Below are positions 46,835 to 58,819 of a DNA stretch of 64,000 nt, piece by piece. The stretch covers positions 6,658,406-6,722,405 of the forward strand of contig JBBCBC010000027.1 of assembly GCA_037126765.1 (NCBI GenBank). The letters are read 5' to 3'. The translations under genes and the position numbers were made by a program. Source of the stretch: Stenogyne calaminthoides. Taxonomy: Eukaryota > Streptophyta > Magnoliopsida > Lamiales > Lamiaceae. Every line of letters starts with the position of its first letter. Position 1 is the stretch's first letter. Under the pieces are notes generated by a model. The model saw only the letters and a program-made list of their open reading frames with translations, was not told the DNA's origin and searched no databases.

Positions 46835-47624
46835 TAGAGGTGGCAAAATGATCGGGCCGGCCCAGCCCACCGGGCCAACCGTAAGTTATGGGCCGGGCCT
46901 GATTCTTAGCAGACCTACATTTTACGAAGCCCAGTCCTAGGCGGGCCACGGGGCCAAAATGGCCTTTTTTTAATAATATTTTTAAAATTTTAATTGTATA
47001 ATTTTATAAGAATATGATTCTCTTTTTAAATTTTTATATCTCCAAAAGATTTCATACATAGTCATAATGCATCAAATATATTTAATCCAGATAATATAAC
47101 TGTCAATATCATAAATAAGTTCAAATAACAATTTAAATTGTCACTGGGAAAAGCTTTATAACATTATTTTAGTTGGGTTCAAATAAAAGTGTTGAATTTC
47201 AGTCTTGGGGAAAGGCTTTATTGTCACTTGGGGAAAGCCTTGAAACGTGAGGTCAACTTGAGTAGTAAGCCTCTGACTATTTATTCCATTATGGATACCT
47301 TGAATTTCACTGAAATATAATTATATACCCATTCACATATCATATATAACCCCAAATATAATTAATCATTTTCGCTGCCTAACTGGAAAGAAGCCGTGTG
47401 TTTTGCTGCCTTGTTGGGCTTGGGGCCTTGGGCTAATACAAAAAAATTATATTAACGGGCCAGCCAAAAGCCTATGGGCCAGCCCGGCCTGAGCCCGATC
47501 GGTCTGGCGGGCCGGGCCAAATTGGCCCGGTTCTTTTCGGGCTGCCAAAAATTAAGCCCAGTCCAACCCTTTTATCGGGCTACATGGGCTGGCCCATTGG
47601 GCCGGGCCTGTTTTGCCACCTCTA
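46835..47624. mobile_element. Non-autonomous hAT element (790 bp)
   Basis: TAGAGGTGGCAAAA at the left is exactly mirrored by TTTTGCCACCTCTA at the right. A perfect 8-bp duplication CCCACAAG lies outside (46827-46834 and 47625-47632). Both subterminal regions are dense in GGGCC and GGCCC words, in contrast to the AT-rich centre. The interior has no transposase frame. The 8-bp duplication and TIR are those of hAT elements. Confidence 0.93.
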
Positions 47625-47632
47625 CCCACAAG

Positions 47633-48373
47633 CAAGGAAAGAGTCCAGATCACGATGTAAATTAGACACAGATAATAAGTTAGGAAGTAAAGATCTGCGC
47701 AAGATCTTCGGCGCCCATTATGGGATACGGGGAACTCGTATATCTGTTGTTAACAGGTTTTTAGGGCTTGCGAAACAGCCCATCAATGTAAAAGGTTCGA
47801 GATCTTTAATATAAAAAGCATTAAGAGCTAACAAATTTCATGTTCTTGTGTATTTATTATCTACTCTTTATTTAATTATTGTTTGTTACCTTAGGCGTAA
47901 ATCCTAGGTGACAACAAAAAGAAACGGCTTATTTAGTGAAAACAAGTAATGTTGATTAATAAATATTCTTTTAGTAAAATAAAGTGTACTATTTAATATG
48001 CATTTGGATGATACGTTGAAACTGGTGTATAGAATTATCTCAAATAGCACTTAATGCATCATTGGATTAATGCGTATAAAACAAAATTCAATCTTTTTTT
48101 CTTTTTAATTTTGAGCATGTAGGAAGGGGCAGGGATAAATTCAAAATTTCATTTCAAGGAGTGGAAAATTTATAATTCAACAGGAGCGAAATGACAAAAC
48201 TTTACAAATTTAAAGCATAAATACAAAAATCTCTATACATATAGTAAGAAATTTTTAAATTCAAAGTGGATCTACCGCTCACGACGCACCTCTAGATCCC
48301 TAGATAGGGGTAACAATCCAGACGATAGGGATAATTCAATGGATTAAGTGGTCGGGTTGGGGCGGCCTATTAC
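47633..48373. other. Spacer, no gene
   Basis: AT-rich with no recognisable gene or repeat end. Confidence 0.4.
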
Positions 48374-48376
48374 TTC

Positions 48377-48493
48377 GGGTGTGTTTTGAAACACTTAAAA
48401 CAACTTTCAGAATCACTTATTTTCAAAAGTTGTGAGAGAAAACTTTAAAAATAAGTGCTTCTGAAAGTTGTTTTAAGTGTTTCAAAACACCCC
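48377..48493. mobile_element. Small Tourist-like MITE, relative of 3344-3834
   Basis: GGGTGTGTTTTGAAACACTT at the left and AAGTGTTTCAAAACACCCC at the right are inverted. Internal ACAACTTTCAGAA pairs with TTCTGAAAGTTGT. The triplet TTC lies on both sides (48374-48376, 48494-48496). Confidence 0.65.
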
Positions 48494-48496
48494 TTC

Positions 48497-50447
48497 ATCA
48501 TGCTTATTTTTTGGTTAAGTGATGTGGTCTGTTAGTTCGCGCGGCTCATTGCTTCATCTTGTCTGTAGAAATAGAGTCAACTACATTCTACCGTCTTACA
48601 CTGGTGGGCAAAAAAGTCAAATTCGCTCAACTATTTATTTTACATAATAATTAATTAACTTAATAAAACATTTATTACAAAAATAAGTATTTAAATAATA
48701 AATTACTACATATACAAAAGTATTTGAAACCAAAAAATTCAACCATTTTTTAATTGGTCACGACTAAATGATTTCATATTACTATACACATTTCAACCAT
48801 GGTCTTTAACTCTATTTGAAATATAATTAAAAAAATTCACGTGTACACTGATTTTAGACCATTAAACCTTTATTATTAAAATAATAATAATAATATAATA
48901 ATAACAACGAGATTGACACAAATAAAGACACTCAATTATTAAAAGAAGCGGAGAAAAATAAGTTTTTACATGTCATAAATTTCTAAGGTTTTAAGTTTTT
49001 AGGGTTCAACTTTATTAAAATTTTGTATTCCAAGTATCTTAATGAATGTAAGATACCAATTGGTATGTATATTAGAGAAGAGTTTCTTAGTTTTAAAGTA
49101 TAACTTGTGATTTTGGAAAAAGTAAAGATGAGCAACTAATATGTAAATATAATATTTGAGTATTTACCTGCAACGAGCGAATATTTTTTGTAGTATTTCG
49201 ATTTTTATACCGTTCATATAAAACAAGTGGACAAATTGTTCAATTTTGTTATTCTATATTTTTGTTCGCTTGTAGTAAACGAACACTTGAATATTTTTAA
49301 TGTTTGGATGTGTTTGGTTATACCAATCAACCAATGTATATGTATTACATAAACATTTAACATACGGGTATTTTGCCCAAAAAAATCTTACAGTGTGTAT
49401 AATAGATCCGGAGTTTTGTTTAGTGGCGGTCTTATAATTTATCTATTATTTACATGTAAATGAATTCAAATTTTTATTTCTAAAATTATTAAAATTTGTG
49501 TTCAGCATCAACATTTTCTAAGAAACGTCTCTTGTGTGAGATTATCTCATGCATGACACGGACTTCAATATGTTATATTCTACTTAGAAGCATAATCAAA
49601 TTGTAATCTCATAAACTCGGAGATCATATAGTATAATAAATTTAATCTGTCTCATATATAAAACTGTCAATCTACTATATATCATGCATTTTCTTCATAA
49701 ATGACCATTTATACCATGAAACATCCACACATGCCAAAATATAAAAAAATATAAAATTTTGACATTCCATCCAGCCCATGGGCTAGACAATATTTTTTGC
49801 AGGTCTTTTGGGTTGGACCATCTAGAAACATTATTGAGTGGGTGACTTAAAGGTGCAAAGTCCATTTGACTATTACTCTTAGGTCCATTCAAAACTATTA
49901 TTACTCTTAGGTTCAAAAATATCATACAAAATGACCAACATACCCTTATTTTTCTAATATTCATCATCATGTTACAAAAAAATTCAACTTCATACAAAAT
50001 TACACATCTACAAAAATCCAATAAAAAAGAAAAACATTACAAAATTAAAATTTTCATATAAAAAATTTAGAAAAATTACAGAAATTATAAAAAATTTTAT
50101 CAAAATTACATATTTTTATACTCCATTTCGGCATGCACACATGCTTAAAACTTAAGCACATGTTCATCAAATTGATGAACATTTACATCTTCAACTCAGT
50201 GACTCGGAGCGCGACTCGATTGACCTAGTGACTCAAAGTGCGACTCGATTGACTCAATACTGCAACTCGGATGCTCCTCCATCACGAACTCAGTGTGTTG
50301 CAGATCTTGACTCGGACGCTCCTCACCCGACATGCACATATGTATCTCCAATTTCAGATCCGGATCCACCTTCTCCAATCTCCAAAAAATCAAATAATTT
50401 CATCAGATCCAAAACCCAACAATTTCATCAAATTTTCAACAGATCCC
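48497..50447. other. Gene-free AT-rich spacer
   Basis: No gene. (AAT)n-type microsatellite near 48880-48905. Around 50195-50300 there are repeats of GACTCGGA/GCGACTCGATTGAC words that look like decayed transposon text, with no ends visible. Confidence 0.4.
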
Positions 50448-50775
50448 TGTTGGACTTGTTTTGTGTTAAAATAAAAGGATGTCTATCCCACATTGGTTGA
50501 GAGTAAAGAGTTGGGGCTTTCTAAATCCTATATAAGGAGCTCAATAATCTTTGTTATAATTGCACCAATCAATACACTTTAGCCTTGTGATTGATTCTAG
50601 TTAAATTCCTTTCTCATATTTGTGAGAAGGTGTGAGTCTCTCAAAGACTTGCAATAGTGTAGGAGTGTTGAGTGAGAGTTATGAATTCTATGTGATTGTA
50701 AAAATTTATCATACAGTGGTATTTCTTTTGTGAATCGTGGTTTTTCTCTGATTTTGGAGTTTTCCACGTAAAAAT
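50448..50775 (+). repeat. LTR fragment of a copia-type element
   Basis: TGTTGGACTTGTTTTGTG opens the segment after ATCCC. CTATCCCACATTGGTTGAG, a possible TATA (CTATATAAGGAG near 50529) and a TCATACAGTGGTATTTCTTTT-like R/U5 region follow. It is cut at 50775 by the long LTR starting at 50776, so its right end should lie beyond that element, outside the window. Confidence 0.6.
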
Positions 50776-53748
50776 TGTTGGGGTTATATTGAAAAGTATG
50801 TTTTTACTTTGTATAACCAAACTGGATTTTCTTATTTATTTACTGAAATAATCTATTAATCATTGTTGCATTAAATATGAATGAATGTTATATATATTTA
50901 TTGCAAACCCGTTCAATAAGTTAAGTACATATTACGTTGTAGTTAAGTTGGTGATACCAGATCACAGAATATCAAATTAACAGCTCCTCGTAATTAAGTA
51001 CAAATTCACAACCCAGATGGAAATGAACAAACCATCATGAAAGGTTGAAGTATAAGGCTCAGATTGGCTTGTCTTGACCAAGAGATTATACTAGTGCATT
51101 TAGATGCACTGAATAAGGACCTACATGAGGATAAATTCTTCGGTACTGAATATACAAGAATTAGACCTCAGTGGTGTGTTATTTCTTAATCTCCGTCCCT
51201 TAAATAGGATCGTGTGGAATTAATAACTATTGCTTTGACTTATGATAGGAAGAGAGTCAATGTAATTCGATACCTTATATCTTGGGCAATATTATTAATT
51301 ACATGACGATTGCTGACATTTAATACGGAGAATCGTGTGCAAGTACGTCTTGCTTGATTTGTCCCCTTGGTGGGCTCAGAATCTTTATCATACCAAATCT
51401 TGCAAGTGGAAATTTATTTCCGGTATGGATAATAACGTTGAGCTGACTTTACTCCAAGGACAAAGATATTAATTAATATAAAGTTTGTTCAATGGATTAA
51501 TTAATTAATGGACTAATATAATCTTAAACGCTGAAAATAATGACCGGGAGCCATGTTATATGTGAAATTGTAATATGGGTTAAGATGGATAGTTCAATAT
51601 TAATTTTATAGTGGAGTAAATTAATATTAATGGACTTGAATAATATTTGACCCAATATTATAGCTTCATAGTCCATTGAAGGTCCAATCTTAATTCTCCT
51701 AAAGGCCCCTCAAATAGCTCAAAATAAAGTTCAATTAACGAAAATGAGAAGAAAATATTTTGCCTAATATTTCTTATTTTTTTCGAAAATTTGTAGGAAA
51801 AAGGAAGAAAATATTTTCCTGATTTTCTTGTAGATATTTTGTGGAAAGAGATAAGTATTCTTGGAATACATAATTATCCCATAAATTCAAGAAGTCAAAT
51901 CTTGATTCCTATTGTCTTGTTATTTTCGAAAATTTAGAGAAAAGGGGAAGAGAGATTTTTATGGAAAAATTTAACTAAGGAGAAAAGAATATAGGTGTTG
52001 GGAAATGAATTTAATAAAGAGGATTTTGATTAGATCCCAAAACCCCTGAGTATGACATGTTCAGGATAATCTTGATAGATGAGTGGGATTGATTTTTAGA
52101 GTGTTAGGGATATTATCTGCAGGTGTATAGTGGCAGATATAAAAGCGAGTTAGTTTTCAAGACTCGGTATAAAATCGAGATATCAAGACTTCGAGAGGGA
52201 TCGAGAATCGAAGGCTCGAGGAGAACGAAGGCTCAGAGAACTCAAGACTCGAGAGAACACAAGACTCGAGAGAACTCAAGACTCAGAGAACTCGAAGTCT
52301 CGGAGAAATATCAAGGCACAAGATTATCAAGACTCAAGAATGTCTTGAATGCTCAAGATATCCCGAATGTTCCGAGGCATCAAGCCGAGGAATATAGCCG
52401 TTGGAATCGGTGACGTGGACCAAAGAGGAAGACAACCAACTGAAAAAAGCTGCAGAGAACTTACGAGAGAATAGTATGGATTTGAATGTGATTCTCCAGC
52501 GGTAACATTCAAATCCACACTATAAATACAAGTTCTTCCTTCATTATCGTGTGTGGACGCGTGAAGATTATGCACAAAATGCTCTGAGCCAAAAAAAGCG
52601 TTATAGTCAAAGCATTCCCACCCTAGAACACAAGTCCGTAGATATACAAATATATTCAAAGAGTGTTCTAGAACCCAACCTAAGCAACCCACGATGTATC
52701 ATAGCTTAGAGAGATTTTCCCAACCTTAGCATTGAGGCTAAACCATTGTAAGGAAAATCTCACCATAGTTGGAGACAACACCAAACCCAAACCCAGTGGT
52801 GAAGTGAGGTAGTTGTTAAAGCAAACCCGAGTGAGGGTGATAAGTCCGATTGGAGTGTGAACTCGTTAAACATCGTAGAGGCAATCGAGAGAGAGGGTGA
52901 TAAGTCCCGAGGCGAACCCGAGAGAGGGTTATAAGTCGATTCGAGTGTGAGCTCGGTAAATATCTATAAGGCAATCCCGTGGAGGGTGATAAGTCCCGTT
53001 GAAGGAATTTCCCTAGAGAGGGAGAGTGGATGTAGGACTGGTTGTCCGAACCACTATATATTGTTGTGTTGTTTACTGCTTTATGTTCTTATATTGTCAT
53101 ATGCATTCGTTTATAAAGCATAACACACACATGAGCTCAAAAAGGGACAGAAAAATTGGTATCACTCTGCCCTCACCCCTGTTTTATATGCACCGCAAAG
53201 AAACGTTTTGCTTCCGCACGCGCAAAATAGGTTTTCCCATCGGGACCAACAATAGGAAATATATTCAAGATTTCTTGGAGACCAAGAAAAGATTTTCTTC
53301 CTTATTTTTCTCCTCAAAAAAATCGCACCCCCCTTGTCCTATATATAGGGGATGAATCTTTCATTCCCAAGTGCAATTTCATGTGTTGGAAATATTAGAA
53401 ATCCACAAAGGTGGTGGCAAAATATTTTATTTTTCTCTCTTGTTAAAATCGTTCGTGTGAATCCTCCCACCGGATTACGTTCGTGGACTTGGGACATATT
53501 TGGGAAGACTCTTTGGATTGATCCAACGTCTCAACGGTTGTATCTACAAGAGGTACGTAATCTCGTAACTCCTAGATTCTGCATGCTTAAGATTTACGTG
53601 GATTATGTGTACGCATGCTTGTTTATTTGCTTAATAATTATTATGTTGAATTGATTTAGGATTAATTCATGTTTGTAATTAATTGATTAATTTAAATATG
53701 TATTTAAAATCATCACGAATAGATCCAAGCACCCATATTTTCCCAACA
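50776..53748 (+). repeat. Long 5' LTR (copy A) with a nested solo LTR
   Basis: TGTTGGGGTTATATTGAAAA at the left matches the starts of the LTRs at 55069 and 60608. The right end TTTTCCCAACA is directly followed by a primer site ACTGGTATCAGAGCTC, so this is a 5' LTR. Removing the insertion at 51996-53251 and one duplication leaves about 1.71 kb, close to the 1.84-kb length of the other two copies. It is visibly more diverged from those two than they are from each other. Confidence 0.85.
51996..53251 (+). repeat. Solo LTR of a different family, inside LTR copy A
   Basis: Starts TGTTGGGAAATG, ends GGGACCAACA, with a perfect 5-bp duplication ATAGG (51991-51995 and 53252-53256). No coding domain. 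It has a TATA-like CTATAAATACAAG near 52520, about 20-bp repeats of ACTCGAGAGAACTCAAG at 52200-52300, and longer repeats of GAGGGTGATAAGTCC at about 52825-53000. Composition suggests a Ty3/gypsy LTR, not certain. Confidence 0.8.
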
Positions 53749-55068
53749 ACTGGTATCAGAGCTCTGGTTTCGAGCTCTGACTTTTAAATTGTTATTTAAA
53801 TGATGTTGGACATTAAATTGAAAATTTGATAGTAGAATTGCTAGATCTGTTTTGCAGGTATCCAATTGTCATGGTATTTAATGTGTTTAATTTTCATGCA
53901 TATGAATGTTTTTTAATTCGACTCGTTCGGATTTATTTTTCTCGTGAGAAAATTCAAGAGTAGATTAGGGTATTTGATTTGTTCAATGTAATAGACTAGT
54001 CTAGATTTAAGGTGTATTTATTTTTTGTTAAATAAATTATAACCCCGATCAAGACGGAAGACGGAGACGCAGGGGAGTTAAATAGACTCTAACCATGACG
54101 TAGTAACGCAGACGCGCTTTAAACACTGGCTGAGGCACGCCAGCTGGCGCGTAACGTTACTTAAACGAATCTGACATGGCTCACGACGCTAGGTGGTCGG
54201 CTTTGGGATCGCTGTCTGAACCAACCCGTATCACAAGACGGGCGCTTAGCACGAGACCCATGCGCGGTGAGCGATGGGAAGTGAGCAGGCGACGGCAATA
54301 CGACGCGCAAGCCTGGCGCAGCCCGACCCGTTGCTGAGGTCGCCCAGAAACGAGCAACGGTCTGCCTTTAGGCGAGTCTGGGCGCGATCGTCGCCGACAG
54401 CCGCCGCCGGATGCGGGCGAAAGCATCCACGCGAGCTACTTGGCGTGGAGCTTCGAGATGAATTTTTTTTTCGAGACGAACGAGTGGGAGAAATTCAAGA
54501 CGACATTTCTTCAAGATCAAGCCAAGAAAAAACAAACCATGACAGTTGGATAATTTGTGCCCAATATGTTTATTTTCTGCTTTGCTTGATTTATTGTTGT
54601 CTTTTCTTATGCTTTATTTAATTTGTTTAAATGTGTTTGAATGAGAATTGCCCAACGAAAAATCTCAAATTCAAAAAATTACTAAGTATGTTTTAATAAT
54701 TAATTTGGTTTCGAATCAAATTAATTTTGACCTCCATGATTTATTTATTTGTGAAATCTTTTGGAGAAATTCCCATACGGGACGACCAAAAGATAGCTTT
54801 CACATGAATAAATTCTCAAGGATGATTGTGAATTATTATTAGTGGCGACGATGACCCTCCCAAGAGGCTAGATCAAAACGAAGTAGTAATTTTGTATTTA
54901 ATCATGGTTATTACTTAGGTATAAAATTGATATGCATATACTTCACCGAAGTCCCTGTCAATTTTATATTGGTCAAGTGGGAGCCGAATATTAATTTTTT
55001 TTTAAAAATTAAAGGTTTGTAACTATTCTTGTTTGTAACGTGCTTGAATGTGATTTAAATGATGACCC

Positions 55069-56915
55069 TGTTGGGATTATACTGAAAAGTATGCTTTTTA
55101 CTTTGTATAATCGAAACTGAATTTCCAGACTTATTTACTGAAATAAATTATTTATCACTGATGCTTTAAATATGATTGAATGTTATATATATTTCTTGCA
55201 TAAGCTGTTCAATAATTAAATGACGTGTTACTTTGTAGTTAATTTAGTGATACCCGATCACGAAGATTAAATTAATGATCCTTTGTAACTAAAAAGTACG
55301 CCATTCACGACCTAGATGGAAATGAACAACCATCGCGAAAGGTTGAGGTGTAAGGCTCAGATTGGCTTGTCTTGACCAAGAGATTACACTAGTGCATGGT
55401 GATCGTTGAATAGGACCCTCTGAGGAGGATAAATTCTTGAAGCTGAACAAGGAAGAATTAGACCTCGGTGGTTCGTTGTTTCTTAATCTTCGTCCCCTTA
55501 AATAGGATCACGTGGGATCGGTAACTATTGCTTTGACTTATCATGGGTAGCGAATCGAGAGAGATTCAATCGTACTTTATCTTGGGCAATATTATTGGTC
55601 ACATGTGATTGCTAAGATTTAATCTGAAGAATCGTGTGCTTGAAACGCTTGCTTGATTTGCCCCCTTGGGAGGTTCATAAGTTTTATCATACCAAATCTT
55701 GCAAGTGGAATTAGTTTTAGGTATGGATAATAATGTTGAACCGTTCCTTGACCAAGGACAAAAGATATTAATTAACGGAAAGCTATTTCAATTGGCTTGA
55801 ATTAATTAATGGGCTAGATAATCTTAAACACGGGAAATAATGACGGGAGCCATATTGACTGTAATATGGGTTAAGATGGATAGTGCAAAATTAATTATGT
55901 AGTGGGATTAATTAATATTTATGGGCTTGAATTATATTGTGGCTCAATATTAGATATTCAAGATCCATTAGAATGTCCAATCTTAATTCTCCTAAAGGTC
56001 CCCTGAGTAGCCCAACATATAGTCCAATAACTGAAAAGGTGATTAAAATAAAATAAATATTGTTGCTTATATTTCCTCATTAAATTCGAAAATTATGAAT
56101 AAAAGAGGGAGAAAGATTTTCTTTGAATTTTGTTATGGAATGAAGATATGTATTCTTGGAATACAAGATTATCTCATTAAATTCAAGAAATCTCCCACTT
56201 GGTTATTCATTAAGTATTTTCGAAATTTTTGGAAAATAGAGGGCAAGAAAGATTTTCTTGATTTTCTTGAAAAGATATTATGGAAGATATGTATTTCTTG
56301 AAATACAAGAATATCTCATAAATTCAAGAAGATCCAAATCTTGGATTCTTGCACCTTGAAATTTTCGAAAATTCCATAAACTTGAGGAGGTGGGATTTTT
56401 GTGGAATATTTTAATTATGGGAAAGAGAATATATGGGATATATTCAAGATTTCTTGGTGACCAAGAAAAGTCTTATCCCACATTGAAAATTCACACAATT
56501 TTCGTCCAAACCCTCTCCTATAAATAGGGGATGATTAGTTCATTCCCAAGTACAATTCCATGTGCTGGAAATATTAGCAAATCCACATAAGTGGTGCAAC
56601 AAAGTTATTTTTTCCTTTTGTTAATTGTTCGCGAGTATCCTTCCACCAGATTGTCGAGCAAGGGCTAAGGGAATACTTGGGAAGTCCTTTTGGTTAGTCC
56701 GTCCGACCGAAGACACTGCCATCCCGAGAGGTACGTTCACGTAAACCCGTAGATTCCGCATGCGTAGGTTTTACGTGGCTTTTTATATGCATGATTTGTT
56801 GTTGCATTTATTATTTGAATTAATATAGGATTAATTCATGCTAGTAATAATTAATGAATTAAATTTGTATTTAAATATTCACCCCGAATAGATCTGTGCG
56901 AATCATTCCCCAACA
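55069..56915 (+). repeat. Solo LTR (copy B) inserted in the leader of element A
   Basis: TGTTGGGATTATACTG to ATTCCCCAACA, 1847 bp, with a perfect duplication GACCC (55064-55068 and 56916-56920). No primer site follows it; the leader resumes directly. TATAAATA is at 56519-56526. It is very similar to copy C along its whole length. It arose by LTR-LTR recombination of a full insertion, by the usual model. Confidence 0.9.
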
Positions 56916-57076
56916 GACCCTCCCAAGAGGCTTATTTAAATCTGTTTTGAGATGTTGGCTGATGCATGTTCATAATTTTTTGAGATTTTAATATGAATCA
57001 TGTGATCAAATTCTGTGATTTTCTTTGTGTTGATCCGGATATTGACACAAGATGTATGATTATTTTCAGTTTCATC

Positions 57077-58819
57077 ATGTCTCAACCTTTTAATCCACTG
57101 TTCAATATACTGAAAGACAATCTGCTTACTGGAGAAAACTTTGTTGATTGGTATCGAAAACTTATTATTGCCCTCACTGCACAAAGCCATAACTGGGTTC
57201 TTACTACACCGAAACCAGAGAAGCCATCTGACGAGTCAACTAAAACGGTTAAGAAATAATATGCTGACTGGGAGCGTTCTAACGAAATGGCAAAGTGTAC
57301 CATCTTGGCTTCAATGTCAGATGTATTGCAACACCAACACCAAAACGTTGTGACCACTGCAGACATCATAATCAATCTTAAAGCGATATTTCAACATCAG
57401 AACCGTATGGCTCGCCAGATCACCATGAGGGACATGCTCTCAATGAAAATGGTGGAGGGAACACCCGTAAGGGATCATGTTCTCCAGATGATGGCTCACC
57501 TTAACAAACTTGAGGTGCTTGGAGCTGAATATGACATCGAGACCCAGATCGATTTCATACTCCATTCCCTGCCCAAAAGCTTTGAGCAGTTCAGGTTGAA
57601 TTATCAAATGAACAATCAGAAGTTCACCTTGCCTGATCTGCTGCAAGCTCTTGTCTCAGCTGAAGGAATATTAGGAGAGAGCAGCCAATCTTTAGCGGCA
57701 ATTGATCCATCTTCCTCTTCTAGGCCAAAAGGAGGCAAGATGAAGAAGAAAGCCAAAAGTGAAAGCCAAGTTAACTCAAGTGTTGCCAAGGGCAAAGGAA
57801 AGGTGAAGAGGGAGGGTGGAGTGAGGAATCCGGCTAAGGGGAAGTGCTTCAACTGCGGTGAAAAAGGACATTGGAGGCCAGCCTGTTCCAAACCCAAAAG
57901 GAATGGAAAGAAAGGTAATTCTCACTCACTAGTTGTTCAAACTTGTTTGGCGGAGTATGTTATCCATTCGTGGATAGTGGATACGGGATCCACTGATCAT
58001 GTTTGTTTCACGTTACAGGGGTTCAAGCGGACCCGACAACTTAGTGGAAGTGAGATCCTCATCACGCTAGGCGATGCTACGAGAGTGGCAGCTGAAGCAG
58101 TGGGAGAAGTGCACCTATCTTTTGAAGACAAGATTTTAATTTTAATAGATGTTCTTTATGTTCTTGTTTTTCGGAAAAACCTAATTTCAATTTCTAAACT
58201 ATTTGTCGATGGATATTCTGTTCGTTTTAATAAGCATGTTACTGTTTTGCGTAACAATGTAATTATCTGTCGTGGAACTTTACGGAACAATCTCTATATT
58301 ATTAACTGTGCACATCACTCACATAATGCATCCTATAACACATCTACCATTTCATGTAAAAGAAAGTGTTCGGCTGACGTGAACGAAACACTTCTTTGGC
58401 ACCTAAGATTAGGTCACATTAATCCAAAAAGGATTCAAAGATTGGTTCAAGATGGTTCATTGGGGTCTCTCCATATTGAACCATTTCCAACTTGTGAATC
58501 ATGCTTAGAGGGTAAAATGACCAAGAGGGCAGTTGGAGCCAAGGGCATTAGAGCTAAGGAAGTGTTAGAAATCGTTCACACCGACGTGTGTGGTCCAATG
58601 CAAATCAAAGCTAGAGGTGGCTACGAGTATTTCGTTACGTTTATTGATGATTACTCACGCTACAAATACATTTTCCTAATGAAGCATAAATATGAGACCT
58701 TTGATAAATTCAAGGAATTTAAGGCTCAAATAGAGAATCATAAGGAAAAGACTATCAAGTTTCTACGATCTGATCGTGGAGGCGAATACCTCAGCGATGA
58801 ATTTTTGGACTACCTGTAG
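57077..58819 (+). pseudogene. copia gag, protease and integrase, element A
   Basis: Start at the ATG at 57077 (SQPFNPLFNILKDNLLTGEN). A TAA at 57257-57259 interrupts gag, and reading resumes in the same frame. Gag has MRDMLSMKMVEGTPVRDHVL, then the zinc knuckle CFNCGEKGHWRPAC (CCHC) near 57847. The protease site is WIVDTGSTDHVC near 57973, intact DTG. Pre-integrase LLWHLRLGHINPKR is near 58393, and the integrase core begins with HTDVCGP and FIDDYSRYKYIF, then RSDRGGEY. A TAG at 58817-58819 ends the frame shortly after. The enzymes process the polyprotein and insert the DNA copy; this copy is not functional. Confidence 0.85.

Noticed and set aside
53026..53654. Two ~100-codon plus-strand frames at the edge of the nested solo LTR and LTR A
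   Set aside because: They lie in LTR sequence, cross the insertion boundary and show no retrotransposon or host domain.
54181..54621. Arg-rich frames in the GC-rich leader block of element A
   Set aside because: Open in several frames on both strands because of base composition; no domain. Reported only as part of the leader observation.
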